Under the pieces are notes generated by a model that saw nothing but the letters and a program-made list of their open reading frames with translations, made no database searches and was not told the DNA's origin. A program made the position numbers and the translations under genes. From Fennellomyces sp. T-0311 (taxonomy: Eukaryota > Mucoromycota > Mucoromycetes > Mucorales > Lichtheimiaceae), in the NCBI GenBank assembly GCA_025266875.1, contig JALLLT010000008.1, forward strand, positions 372,001 through 436,000: a DNA stretch of 64,000 bases. The letters are read 5' to 3'. This document shows, piece by piece, positions 12,096-23,708 of this stretch (positions within the stretch are counted from its first letter, which is position 1; every line of letters begins with the position of its first letter).

Positions 12096-13837
12096 ATGCT
12101 GTTTGACCGGTACCGCAAAAGCAACAAACAACCAAAGTCCAGCAGTTTAGCCAGTGCGTTCTTTCGCGCATTGACAAGAAGAGCATGGCACCCATCCCCA
12201 CCACCACAACAGCGGCAAGATTCCGGTGTCGACATTTTACCGCCTCGTCCATCCACTTCATTACCCAACATTTCTCGGTACAATGCGTCATCCACTGCAC
12301 TCAAGCCTCCTGTACTATTATTTTCTCATGATCGCCCGATATCCAAACGCCATTCTGCCGGTTACCCCATTCTCAAGGACGCCAAAAAGAAGAAAAAGCG
12401 TCGTCATTCGTATACTTATGGCAACATTCCCGATGTGACCGTGGCCATTCCAAAACGATCGGTCAGTCATCAACCGACGAGCAGCACTGCCCGCAAGCCA
12501 GTGGGTCTCTCGAGTGAAGAGCTGGCGGCGATGTTACGGCAGAAGCAAGAGATTACATTGATTGACGTCAGACATCTGTTTGACTACCAAAAACGACGCA
12601 TCGATGGCTCGCTCAATGTCAACCTGCCTTCGCTGCTCATCAAGCGTTACCAACGAGGCACGGTCTCCAACTTTAATCTGGAGAACTTTATTACCACAGC
12701 CGAAGGGCGCGAGCGTTATCGTGCCGGTGCAAAGCCGCATCAATGGGTCGTGTACGATGATGATATGGGCGATCAAACATCGCAGGCCTGGACCTTGTTG
12801 AATGTCCTTGATCGCATCGGCGACGTCTATTATCTGGAGGGCGGGTTCAAAGCTTTCCAGTCCGAGGAATACCTTGTCGAAGGGTTCGAAGAAGAAGTCG
12901 AGCCGAACGAAGAACCGCTCGTGCAGTTACCGCGGCGCTCGTTGAGTTATACCATGGGTACTCCAGTGGACAAGAGTCATCTCCATCGTCGAACTAGTTT
13001 GTTTAGTCTGGATACCCAAGCCGCAAGAGCGAATAATGCAAATGCACTGGCTCGCAGAGCAAACAAACGCTCATTGCATGTCGAAGAGCCTCAAGTTCTG
13101 CTTCAGGCGCCAAGTGCCACCACGTCCACATCCTCGTCACTGACCCGCGTGGTTGAAGATGAAGATGATGGTATCTCGCCGCAGACGGAGGCCGACTTTG
13201 AGTTTATCATTTCAGAAATCATTCCAGGGTTCTTGTTCGTGGGCCCAGAAATCGAGACTATCGAACAGGCGCAACAGCTCGACGCTCGCAAGATCAAGCG
13301 CGTGCTCAACATGGCGGAAGAATGCAACGATGAAGTGCTGCAAAAAGACATTGTGTACCGCAAGATTGCGGCGCGCGACACGGTGGAGATGAAGAACATT
13401 GACTGGGTGATGATGGAAGCTGTCTGTTTTATTGGTGAGTGGTGCGAGTCTGCTTGATCGAGGCGTGGTTAATTAAACAAACGACAGAGGACGCCAAACG
13501 CAACCATGAGCCGATTTATGTGCATTGCAAGGCTGGCAAATCGCGGTCTGTCACGGCGATTCTTGCCTATCTGGTCTGCTCCGAACGCTGGACGCTCAAG
13601 CAGGCTTATCGGCACGTCATCAAGGCGCGGCCCAACATGTCGCCCAACATTGGGTTCATTGCCGAGCTTATGAAGATGGAGGGCCGCGTGCACGGGCGAG
13701 TGAGTAGCTTCATGGAGACGGATTGGCAGAGCACGTCGATGCCGAGCCCTGAATTTACGCGGGAGCTTCAGCAGCTGGAACGAGCGTGGCAGCAAACGCC
13801 GCGCGAGAGTGCACCACCGGCTGTTGCATTGAGATAA
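12096..13837 (+). CDS. Rhodanese-domain dual-specificity (MAP-kinase-type) phosphatase
   Basis: Two exons (12096-13434 and 13488-13837) with a 53-base intron give 562 residues. The N-terminus is low-complexity, with a lysine/arginine cluster (KKKKKRRHS, near residue 95) that could be a MAP-kinase docking site (inference). A rhodanese/CH2-type module spans about residues 140-270 (ITLIDVRHLFDYQKRRIDGS). Its active-site position reads YDDDMGD without cysteine, so it is probably a binding module, as in MKPs. The catalytic DSP domain runs from about 370 to 530 with the signature HCKAGKSRS, Cys460 being the nucleophile. It should dephosphorylate Tyr and Thr/Ser of a kinase, likely a MAPK. The intron falls just before the signature. 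It is convergent with the 14-3-3 gene, 122 bases apart. Confidence 0.9.
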
Positions 13838-13959
13838 AAAGAAAAATTCATACTGCATTTCAAAACATTCCACCTTCCCCGTGTATATAATATCGCACAC
13901 TCATATTATTTCTTTCTTTTTTCTTCCTTTATATTAATAAATTGTTCTTGCTTTACGTG

Positions 13960-14860
13960 TTACTGCTGCGGTGCCGCCTCGCCTGCTGCCGCTGGTCCGT
14001 CGCCCGACGCCGGCTGCTTGTCTTCTGCCAGCCATCGCGTGAGTTAACAACCAAAGACAGCAGCACGTGTGTGGGTCGTCACTTACCTTCCTGCATGTCA
14101 CTCATCCACAGCGTCAGGTTGTCTCTCAGCAGCTGCATGATCAGCGTCGAGTCCTTGTAAGACTCCTCGCTGAGTGTATCAAGCTCGGCAATGGCATCGT
14201 CAAAGGCCTGCTTGGCCAGCTGGCACGCCTTTGGAGGTGACGACTTGATTTCGTAGTGGAACACCGAGTAGTTCAGGGCCAAACCAAGACGAATGGGGTG
14301 CGTTGGAGGAAGCTCTGTCACCGCCACCTGGAAAGCCTCCTCGTATGCCGCGCCAGACTGGTCGGCGGCCTTTTCCTTTTCAGCGCCCTGCTGAAACTCA
14401 GCCAGATAGCGCAGATAGTCTCCCTTCATCTTGAGGTAAAAGACCTTGGACTCGCCCGTCGAAGCGCTCTTGACGAGGTATTTATCCAATACATCCAAGA
14501 TATCGTTGCATACGCCCTTGAGCTCGTCTTCGATTTTGGTGCGGTAACCCTGGATCTTTTCAACGTGATCCGTATTCCCCTTGCTTTTTTCCTTTTCTTC
14601 GATCGATGAAACGATTCGCCAAGACGCACGGCGAGCACCGATCGAGTTTTTGTATGCCACGCTCAATAAGTTGCGCTCTTCAACCGAGAGCTCTTGACCT
14701 GATGCTGCCACCTGCTTCATATTCTCCACCATTTCTATTTATATGTTTCAGATTATTTTTTTAAATATTCCGTGTATGCGTACGCTTGGTGATTACCTTC
14801 GTAGCGCTCAGCCTGTTCGGCCAACTTGGCCAAATACACATAGTCATCGCGTGTTGACAT
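13960..14860 (-). CDS. 14-3-3 protein
   Basis: Three exons (14860-14797, 14734-14087, 14024-13960) join in phase to 258 residues, the usual size. It begins [20 protein letters not shown], then EMVENMK after intron 1. The amphipathic phosphopeptide groove is intact: [35 protein letters not shown] and the C-terminal DNLTLWMSD. The tail encoded by the last exon is alanine/glutamine-rich. 14-3-3 dimers bind phosphoserine clients and regulate signalling, trafficking and cell cycle. The intron positions are directly supported because the joined protein matches the family consensus across both borders. Confidence 0.95.
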
Positions 14861-15002
14861 TTTCAAAACAAAAAGATAGCAAAAATAAAAAAAAAGGGGG
14901 AACGAAAAGAAGAGTGGAAAAAAAGCACACGGGGTTGCGCCCGACTTTTTTATTTGCGCCTCGGAATGCACCTTCCGAGGGGGGGGAGAGAGAGAGACAG
15001 AA

Positions 15003-16022
15003 CTACGCAGACCCAATCGACTTTTGATCACCACTCAACAGCCGATAAAACTCAGTGTGCGACTGTTCCATTTCAAACAGCATTTGACGCGCTTGCTCTT
15101 CCGTGATCTCATCACTCGCCTTCATTGCATTCAACGTAATCAACCACTGCCGAACCTTGTTGCGTCCTTCAAAGTCGGCCGGAAGTCCGGGCACGTTGTT
15201 TAAAGACTGGATCAGGTCGGCCAGAATAGGATGCAGGTCATCCACCGCGTATCGATTCAGTCGTAACGTATCCATGGCAGTAATAAAGTGCTACGGACGC
15301 TGCATCAGCCTTCTGTTGCGCAAGAAAAAAAAAAGCCAAAAACTTACTAGCACTGTCTCGGCAATATATTTTGCAGATTTACCCACGTCTTGCTTGTCAC
15401 CTACAGCGTGCTCGTAGGTTGCTGGCACGCCAATCTTGAATCGATTCACTGCGGCTGGGCACGTTAGCTACACAAAAATAAACCCCGTCCGTAAGCCCAT
15501 GCATTAAATGGAGCCATATCGAATAAAGTACTATAAACCTTGTAATCGTTCATAAACGTCTCGAGGTTTGTCACGCTTTCTGATAAGAACGTCATCGTCG
15601 TCTTGTACTTGGCAATCAAGTTGGCGCACTGGGGTGTGTATCTTGTCCCTTCCGATAAGCACAACGACCCCTTTTTTTTTATACGGTTCCTTTCTTTTTT
15701 TTTTGCAGAATGCACTTACTCTTCAGCAGTAATGGAATCACGAATAAACGCCTTTTCCACATGTTCCATAAGTACAATGATTGAAAACAAGTCGGCCATG
15801 TTGTCATATTTGTCGCGATCTTTGTTGTTGGTGAATAACCGTACTTCCTATTTGCTACGGTCAATGCCGTTACGTTGGGGCCATGCCGTCATTCTAACCT
15901 CATCTAGATTAAGCGCTAAACCAATGTAAGTTCACACGAATAGTAGTAGGTATTGAATGTTTACTTGGGTAGTAATTGGGTGCGTATCTCGGTACATGAT
16001 TATGTGCACTTGGCGATTCCAT
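15003..16022 (-). CDS. vps28: ESCRT-I subunit Vps28
   Basis: Six exons (16022-15965, 15915-15899, 15847-15720, 15641-15539, 15467-15348, 15290-15003) join in phase to 237 residues, matching the family size. Exon 2 is only 17 bases. The N-terminal core domain (EVRLFTNNKDRDKYDNMADL, then EYTPQCANLIAKYKT) packs with Vps23 and Vps37. The C-terminal four-helix domain (DTLRLNRYAVDDLHPILADL, then LPADFEGRNKVRQWL and SDEITEEQARQML) recruits ESCRT-II and Vps20. Its role is sorting ubiquitinated membrane proteins into multivesicular endosomes. The start ATG at 16022 was chosen because it splices in the correct phase into LNLDEEVRLF. The gene lies head-to-tail between Rrp5 and 14-3-3, with gaps of about 140 bases. 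Confidence 0.93.
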
Positions 16023-16156
16023 TGTTCAAAAATAAAGTATTTGTTGAGAGCAAAAAAAAGGTAATCAATAAATGTGAGTGGAATGCAGAAAAAAAAGAAG
16101 TAGAGAAAGATGAAGAAATAAAAAAACAACAACGGTGATGTGTGAAATATACAAGT

Positions 16157-19100
16157 TTACGCACTATTGACATACTCTAAAGCCTTTTCCTTGACGCGTT
16201 CGGCATCCTCTTCGGTGCCGTTTTCATTTTCGTACTGAAGCCACTTTTTGAAGAAGAACTTCATCTTTTTGGAGGAAATCTTCATGGCAGTGATGCGTTC
16301 GAATAGACGTCTAATATATCATACTTAATAACCATGGCAACAAAAACAAACATGCTACTTACCGGATGGTATCCTGGTCACCAGCCTGAATTTCCTTGTC
16401 GACGTAGACATTCCACAAATCAATACGTTTAGGATGATTGCTTAACAAGCCTTCAAAGATGGTTCGACCACGTTCCGGTTCACCATGCTTGAACTCCATC
16501 TGTGCAAACTTGCTGATCGTCTCGGTATGTTCAAACTTGGGCAACTGCTTCAGACTGCGTTGCAGCAATTCGCGAGCACCTTCCACATTGTCTTGCTTCA
16601 AGTAAAACAGTCCAAACTGAGTCCACACCTTGGGATTCTGTGAAAACTGTTTGGTCATCTCTTGCCACAACGCTTCGGCCTTTTCAAACTTTTCGCTGCG
16701 TTCGTAAATGTTGGCCAGCTGGAGATATACTTTCTCGGCTTCACAGAATACGCACGCTCGCTTAAAGATCGCTTCCAGAGTTTCGTCCGTGCCGTAACTG
16801 TTTTCCAGGTTTAGCATGGCAACCCACACGTTGAGTTTTTCTTGCTCCTCGCGGAAATTGATCGTGGATAGCGCACGTTCACCGATCTCTCGCGCTTTTT
16901 CGATTTCAGACAGTTGAAGCTGATGCGCCATGTAGTTGATCCACAGGTATGAAGAGTCGGGTGAACCGACAAGCAAACGTTCGTAATCGGCGGCACTTTT
17001 TGGTGCAGTCGTCGACAGTTCGGCAGTTTTATCTTCCACTTGTTCTTTGATCTTTTTCTTCTTTTTGGCATCTTCCTCTTCTTCTTCATCCGATGATGAT
17101 TCGCTGTCCTTGGTATCATCGTCAGGTACTTGACCAGTCCAGTCAAATTCGCCATTGACGTTCAGGGCTTCAACGTTGTCTTCATCATCGCTGTCGTCTT
17201 CATCCGACTCGTCGTCTTCCTGAGCAGCTTCCAACATGTCTTCATCCAAATCCTTGACATCCAACATGTCTTGATCTTGCTCTTCGCCAGACTCATCTTC
17301 GGACTCTTCCTCATCGGAAGAGTCGGCCTCCTCCATTTCCTCATCAGAATCTTCAACTTGAGTCTTCTTTTTGGGAGCAGGCAAACCCTCAACCAAACTC
17401 TTCTTGAGTGTTGCTTCCACTTGCTTGTTCTCGACATCGACATGCAACACCTTGCACCTGACCAGTTGGCCAGCCTTGACAACCGATTGCCAGTCTTTGA
17501 CAAACTCGTCGGATACGTGGGCAATTTTGACACGCGCATTCACCTTGCGACCCAAACTGATAAACACACCAGTCTTGGCCACATTATCAACGTAGCCCGA
17601 AAGTACTTGGCCTGTTTCCAAATCCTCGATACTGTTGATTTCCTTGTCTTCCAAAACACATTCGGGGTCAATGCGACAGGACCGCAACGACAGTTCAACA
17701 CGTTTCTTTTCCTTGTCAACGGCCGCAACCGCGTATCGAACAAACATGCCTTCCTTGAAACCCTCAGTGGGGTCCTCTGTATACTTGTCCAACAGATCCA
17801 ATCGATGCACTCGACCATTCACACCAGGGCTGAGCTGGACAATCAAGCCATAGTTTCGCATGACTTTTTGGACCAAGCCGATACCCACAAGACCTTCCTG
17901 GACCGAATCGATATCTCGGATGCGCGGAATGGATTCATCTTGCGCAACCAGTTCAATCGTATGGTGCTCTTTGTCCTTGGAAAGTACTTCAACAGGGAAT
18001 GCTTCGCCCACAGTAAACTTGTGGTTCTTGACTTGCTCCACATCCGAAAAGGTCAATTGCTTGCGCACATGACCCACGACATTGATACCCAATGTCACAT
18101 CCACGCTCTTCTTTTCGACCGACTTTACAAAGCCCAACATCTTGTCACCGACATTCAAATCCGTTTCTTCGAGAACCTTGTCGTTGTTTAATCGCAACGA
18201 GCATTCGGCAATGCTCTTGGTTTGACCCGTGTGCGAAATGGGCAAGAATTTGTGTGTCTTGGCATCGCGTGCGCCCAGAATCTTGACTTGGAGCGTATCG
18301 CCCTTCTTAAACACACTCAGCGGTTTTCTCTTGCTCTTGATATCGTCCAATGACGCAAACGCTTCGTTGATATGGATACGACCTTCGCGACCATTGATAT
18401 CGATATTGAGTTGCATGGATCTGATTTCACGGATGGTGCCAGTCACCACTTGACCAACAGCGAATTTGGCATCTTCAGCTTCCTTGCGCGCCTTCTTTTC
18501 TTCGCGTTTGACTTGTTTGGCCTTGATCAATGACAAGAGCATCAACTTGTCTTCCTTGTCCAGTTTGGTGACGGTGGCCTTGACCGTTTGACCGATACGG
18601 AACACCTTTGTAAGATCATCCACCTTGGCTTCGGTCATGAATTTGGCAGGCACAAAACCAGTGATATTGTTGTAGAAACGAACGGTGGCACCCTTGTCAC
18701 GCACCGAGACGATCACACCGTGGCTGACCATATCTTGTTCGACGGATTCCCAATCCTTGATCAATGGAAGGGGCGTTTCCAATAAACTCTTCTTCATGGT
18801 GAGGTATACGCGACGTTTGCCCGTGTCAACAGAAAGTACCCGCGCACGGACCTGGCTGTCCTTTTTGAACTTGACTTCGGGATGGGTCAATTTGACATCC
18901 GACATGTGGAGAGCGGGAACAAGGGCCTGGATGGTAGATGACAAGCGAACAATCACACCAGCATCGTTCACGTTGATGACGGTCGCCGTGACGTCTTGAC
19001 CGACAGGTACATCATTGACGCGCATATAGGTATCTTCCAAAACGCTTTCCTTGGTCGTAAGCAACAACATGGCATCCAATGAATTGTAACCGACAACGCG

Positions 19101-20580
19101 AGCACGATGTGTCGTGTTCAATCCGTACTGATCATCTGTCTTGTTCAATCGTTCGATATGTCGATCCGCCAAGTTGCTGATATGGACAAAACCGCGGAGA
19201 TCGCCACCCACTGAAACAAACACACCCTTCTTGCTGAAAACACGTCGAACAGTCACTTCATCCACGATCGTGCCGTACGTTACCAAATCCATGGTATCCG
19301 GCTTGTTCAATTGGACCAAATGAGGAAGAAGTGTACCTCCGATACGTCTGGGCTCGGTGTTCAAGAAACAATATAGGATACGGAACTCAATGTTGTCGCC
19401 CTCTTTGTACTTTTTGTCCAGAGGCAAATGAGTGTGTTCAATGGTGGCATCGTACAAGCCCATAAACTTGACCGTCAATCCGTTTTCTTGCACCCCTTGA
19501 ACGTTGCCCTTGACAAGCATACCAGGTACCACTGCATCCACATTGGCGGACGGTTCTTGCACAACACCCTTGGCCACCTTGTTGAGAGTGACTTTGACTG
19601 TGCGCTTGTTCTTGGCATTCTCCGTGGCCATGCACTGAACGATTTGTCCAGGAACCAAAGGATTGCCATTGTTATGTTCATCAATGAACTTTTTAGCATC
19701 GGCGTTCTTGCAGAAACCGGTCAGATCATCGATACCGAATGAAAGGACATAGCCGTGATCCTCAGCACTAGACACATATGCCGACAATGCCTGTACCCAC
19801 CATGTTAATGATCTATTGATTATACAACAAAACACACACAACTTACAACACCCTGATCCACATCCACTTTGGGAACATTGCGATTGATCGATTCCGGACG
19901 CAACGTCAATTCAATCAAGTTTTTCTTTTTGGTTTCCTTGCGATCCTTGAGCGAAAGAACGCGACAGACGACATATTGACCGATATGGAACAATTTGTTC
20001 AATTCGGGTAAACCGCGTTCTTCTTCATCGTCGTCGTTGTCGGAATCTTCGTCTTCTTGTTGGTTGGCGACTCGTTCAACTGCTTGTGTGATTGGGTCCG
20101 AGATTTCAGTAATGGCAACCACACCTTGCATTTGGTATGGAAGCGAAACGACAAGTTGCAATTCGTTGATTTGGGAAATGCAACCAAGCAACAGTGTATC
20201 GGGAATCAATTGTCTGAATGACAGCTCTTGGATCGTTTGTTGCTGCTGTTCTTGTTGTTGTGGTGCTTTAACTGCCTTGGACTTGTTTTTCTTGGACTTT
20301 TTCGTATCGGGTTTCAATCGTTTCGTCGCTGGTTCTTCCGTAGTACCCTTGTTACCCTATATATTACTTAGCATCGTCTATGGTTATTTTTTTGGCGTAT
20401 ATCTACCGAGAACAAGTCTTGGGCAGCTTTAATAGCGATTTCTTTATGCTCTAGTGGTGTCAAGACACTAGCGCCACCGCGAGGGAAACTTGTTTCACCC
20501 GATTGAGCATTGCTAACAGCAGTCGATGCCGAAACTGTCGATTTCTCGGTGGGTGCTCCTTTTCTTTTTTTTCCTGCCAT
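16157..20580 (-). CDS. rrp5: Ribosome biogenesis factor Rrp5
   Basis: Four exons (20580-20407, 20356-19847, 19790-16363, 16310-16157) give 1421 residues in one frame. The N-terminus is lysine- and glutamine-rich. It is followed by a long array of S1 RNA-binding repeats (for example GVFVSVGGDLRGFVHISNL, and GATVRFYNNITGFVPAKF). A strongly acidic linker (DEEMEEADSSDEEESEDE, encoded near 17330) comes next. The C-terminal HAT/TPR repeats (LWINYMAHQLQLSEIEKARE onward) end with MKFFFKKWLQYENENG. Rrp5 acts in the nucleolus and is needed for both 18S and 5.8S rRNA processing. The S1 array binds pre-rRNA and the HAT part serves 18S maturation (family knowledge). The sequence looks complete, with three short introns near the ends of the gene. 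Confidence 0.95.
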
Positions 20581-21391
20581 AATCGATCAAAAAAAAAAAG
20601 GTTCGCTTTGTCCTCAAAATCTCGGTCATTGTGGCTTTGGAGCGGGGTATAAAATGTTGTCAGTTCATGCTGGAACTGTTGCCAGGGCAACCCCTTATTT
20701 CTGTTTGATCGATTATAACTGATCGCATCATATTCTGATTTCTAACCTATTCAATAGTGTAACAATTATTTGATCTATTGGCAAAAAAAACCTTTTTTTT
20801 AGTAACATGGCACTTTCTTTGTGCAAGTACGCGCATCGACTCTTCCAAAAAACCCCAAAAAATATTGAAGTAGATACTCTTTCATCCGTTTTTTTTTTAC
20901 ACTGAAAATAAAAAGCAGAAACTAGATGGTTCTCTATTGTTCAATTGGAGAGGAAAAAATTGGAATATCGCGGATTAGAACAAGTCGGAATATCGTTTAG
21001 TAACGGATTTTGTGGTGCCCCACAAGCATAGTGGGCTGACAAGTTCGAAAGTCAAGGTTCGACTATTTATCTCTGATACCGACAGATCCCACCCAATCAA
21101 CGTGGGGTAACTTACCTAAGCTCAAAGTTACACACAGTATTCGCGGGGTGTACCACCTCACCTTCCCGAGTTCTTCCTGCTCTTTCACATGATCAAATAG
21201 GAAAACATTCGTCGTATACATAAAAAAACATAAGAAGAAGATTGCTCTCTTTTTGGACCTCTTGACTGGTATAAATATCTAGGAAATAGTTTACATAGAG
21301 AAAGAAAAAAAAAGTAGATTTTGAAAAAGAAGGGAGATTTGTGTGTGTGGGGATGAAAGGGCTATAGAGGAAAAAAAAAACTTATGTACAT
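20581..21391. other. Upstream region of rrp5
   Basis: No coding frame. It contains poly-A/poly-T runs and a GC-richer patch at about 21010-21185 with short inverted repeats and a T-arm-like GGTTCGACTA. I tested it as tRNA, 5S and U1 and could not fit any. Confidence 0.4.
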
Positions 21392-22283
21392 CTACACATC
21401 CACGACTCGTTGAACTCTATTGCAGTCTGGAAGATGCTCACCACGGTATTTAATCAGATACTCTCCATTTTCCTTCCAAGTTACGGTCTTATTCACTGGG
21501 CAACCCTATTTACAAAACATGTCAATAAAATAATTGGTTTGGTAAAGTAATTTGTCTTACCTTTGCACTGTTTGAGCATTTGTAGTAGACGCTTTTGTTA
21601 CCCGTCTTCTTTTGGATCGTGTTGCCGTTGTTTTTCCAAAAGTAACCGTCGACGTAAGGGTATTCTTTTGTTTCGACAATTTTGGTAATGGCTTGCATCT
21701 CACGGCGTCGACGTGGTCGATGGGGGAAATAAGGATCATAGCGTTGGATGGGAGGCGAGGGAAAAGTCGACTGTTCGACGAAAGGTTTGTATGGCATTTG
21801 GAAGGACACTGGAGAAAATACTTCTTCTTCGGAATGATAGGATGGTGAATCACGATGAAGATTGGGTATATTGCTTGGCGAATCGAGAATAGCGTCCAGG
21901 CTAGTTCGACGTTGTTGTTGGAAATCTTGCTGTTGTTGCGTTGTCGTAACCGTTGAAGTAGGTGTCATTGGAGTCACTGGATCCATACTCACCATTTGCA
22001 TTGCTCGCTGCTGTTGCTGCAACATCAACAGATCTAGCTCCTTCGCTCGCAGCTTTGCCTCTTCGGCTCGCCTCTTGTCTTCCTCGACTTTGCTCTGCAG
22101 TATCAGCCTGAGCAGATCCGGTTGCGATTGATAATAGAATATGACGTCTTGTAAATCACAGTTGGCAGGATCGGGCTGCTGTTCTTCTTTTCGTTGGTGT
22201 TGTTGTTGCTGCTGGAAGGAATGGAAAGGGACTTGTTCATGGTGGTAAAGAGGTACGGATTTTAATTCTCTATAGTCGTTCAT
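21392..22283 (-). CDS. WRKY/GCM1-like zinc-finger protein
   Basis: Two exons (22283-21561 and 21505-21392) give 278 residues. The ATG at 22283 was chosen because a TTTACAG acceptor-like site lies just upstream, so the longer open frame is probably a leader intron. The N-terminal two thirds is glutamine-rich with a coiled segment (KVEEDKRRAEEAKLRAKEL). The C-terminal 75 or so residues read DGYFWKNNGNTIQK, then YYKCSNSAKGCPVNKTV, then YRGEHLPDC. This order matches the WRKY/GCM1 fold: the WRKYGQK strand is replaced by FWKNNGN, then a C-x6-C pair, then a histidine/cysteine pair about 21 residues on. The splice joins SAK to GCPV inside the zinc finger. I infer a sequence-specific nuclear DNA-binding regulator; the target is unknown. 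Confidence 0.75.
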
Positions 22284-23708
22284 GTCAAAAATAACTGTAA
22301 ATTGGAAAGGAAAAAGAAAACCAAGTTTTCCCGCTTTCTTTTTATTTGCCCTTTGTGTGTGGGATCCGAGCGGTAAAACAATCCCACTCCACAGCACTTT
22401 TTTTTTGAATCCCGTCCCCTGAGAAAAAAATTCGCCGAAGCCAGTCGATCAATAGGGTCTGCCTTGCTAAACGTGGGTGCCACCTGACTCTATATTCTCA
22501 GGCTGATCGCGTTTGATAACAAAGGAAAGCATCCCACTCTCCTTTTTAAAATATCTTTTGCCGTTAACTGAAATTCAGGATACATCCCGGACTGTGCCGA
22601 ATATCAAACCGAAACATTGAATATCGTTGGAAAATATAGTGTTCAGATGGGTTTTATGTGTTCCTTGCACCGTGCGTAATTTTTTTCATTACATACAACG
22701 TGGAAGACACCTGACCAAACCCAACCCTTACATGAAATGTTCTCAGGCCTGATGTCGTTGATCTCCACAAAAAGTCTCTATCGTTACACAAGCAAATATG
22801 GCAGCTTTACCGCGCTTTCAAAACCGTATTTTTCTTCTGGTTTTACTCCACAATTATTCGGACACGAAAAAAAAAGGGTCAACGTATTCTAATTAGTAAA
22901 ATGAATCCCAATTGCATGACAATCAAAAGTGGGTCTCTTGCACGACCTTGGGAATATGGATGGAATAAGCATTTGATGTCGTACACCGTACTACTTTATT
23001 ACGGGGTGGGATCATCGTTATATGCATTTTGTTTTAAATGCCATTTATTGCGAAAGTGAACATTTTTTTTTGGATTTCAAGCAATATTGGAATATTGAAA
23101 CCTTAGCTTGACTAAAGCTTTTCGTCTTTATTCTGAACACCCATAAGTGGTATATTGGATAATCTTTTTCGTGTCTTTGGCTAGCAATAACCAAAACGTG
23201 GCACAGTTGTTCCCCGAATAACCGTTAAAGCACGCGAGACGGGTAAAACTGGAAAACAAAGGAACCAGCCTTTTCATTGTAGTACACTCGTTCATCGCTT
23301 TCATTCGCCATTGAATAGACTGGGTACACCCCACAATACCTTATTGTTTTGTTAAATCTTAATTAGATTTCTCATTAACGGTAACGGTAACTGGAATCGG
23401 CTGAACGAATAATGAAAAAAAGAGCGAGTTCGCCGTGGAGATATATTAAGAAACTATCCCTTTCAAGGCTTATCTTTTATAACATCGACTCTTAGACGAT
23501 CTTATCCACCTTCTTGTAGGAAACTTTCCCGAGCTTAATCATATGAATAAGAGTTTTGCTTTCTCTAAATATGTTTGATAGAATACAAGAAAGATCGTGA
23601 TGGGAGTGGACGGAAAATGTCTGTACAATAAACTATTGTATTTAGCGTCAACAAAAAAAGCCTGGGGCATACTTGGGGTATTATATTTTAAAAATAAATT
23701 ATGTATCG
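22284..23708. other. Spacer between the WRKY-like gene and fan1
   Basis: 1.4 kb without a supportable gene. It must hold the WRKY-like promoter and possibly a leader exon (acceptor near 22290), plus the fan1 3' end. Poly-A/T runs are frequent. No repeats shared with the rest of the window were seen. Confidence 0.4.

Noticed and set aside
17130..18191. 353-residue open frame opposite Rrp5
   Set aside because: Antisense shadow of the acidic and S1 regions of Rrp5; its composition follows the codons of the real gene.
21010..21185. GC-richer patch with T-arm-like and U1-like words (GGTTCGACTA; AACTTACCTAAG)
   Set aside because: It does not fold into a full tRNA and lacks the rest of U1 or 5S sequence; probably part of the rrp5 upstream region.
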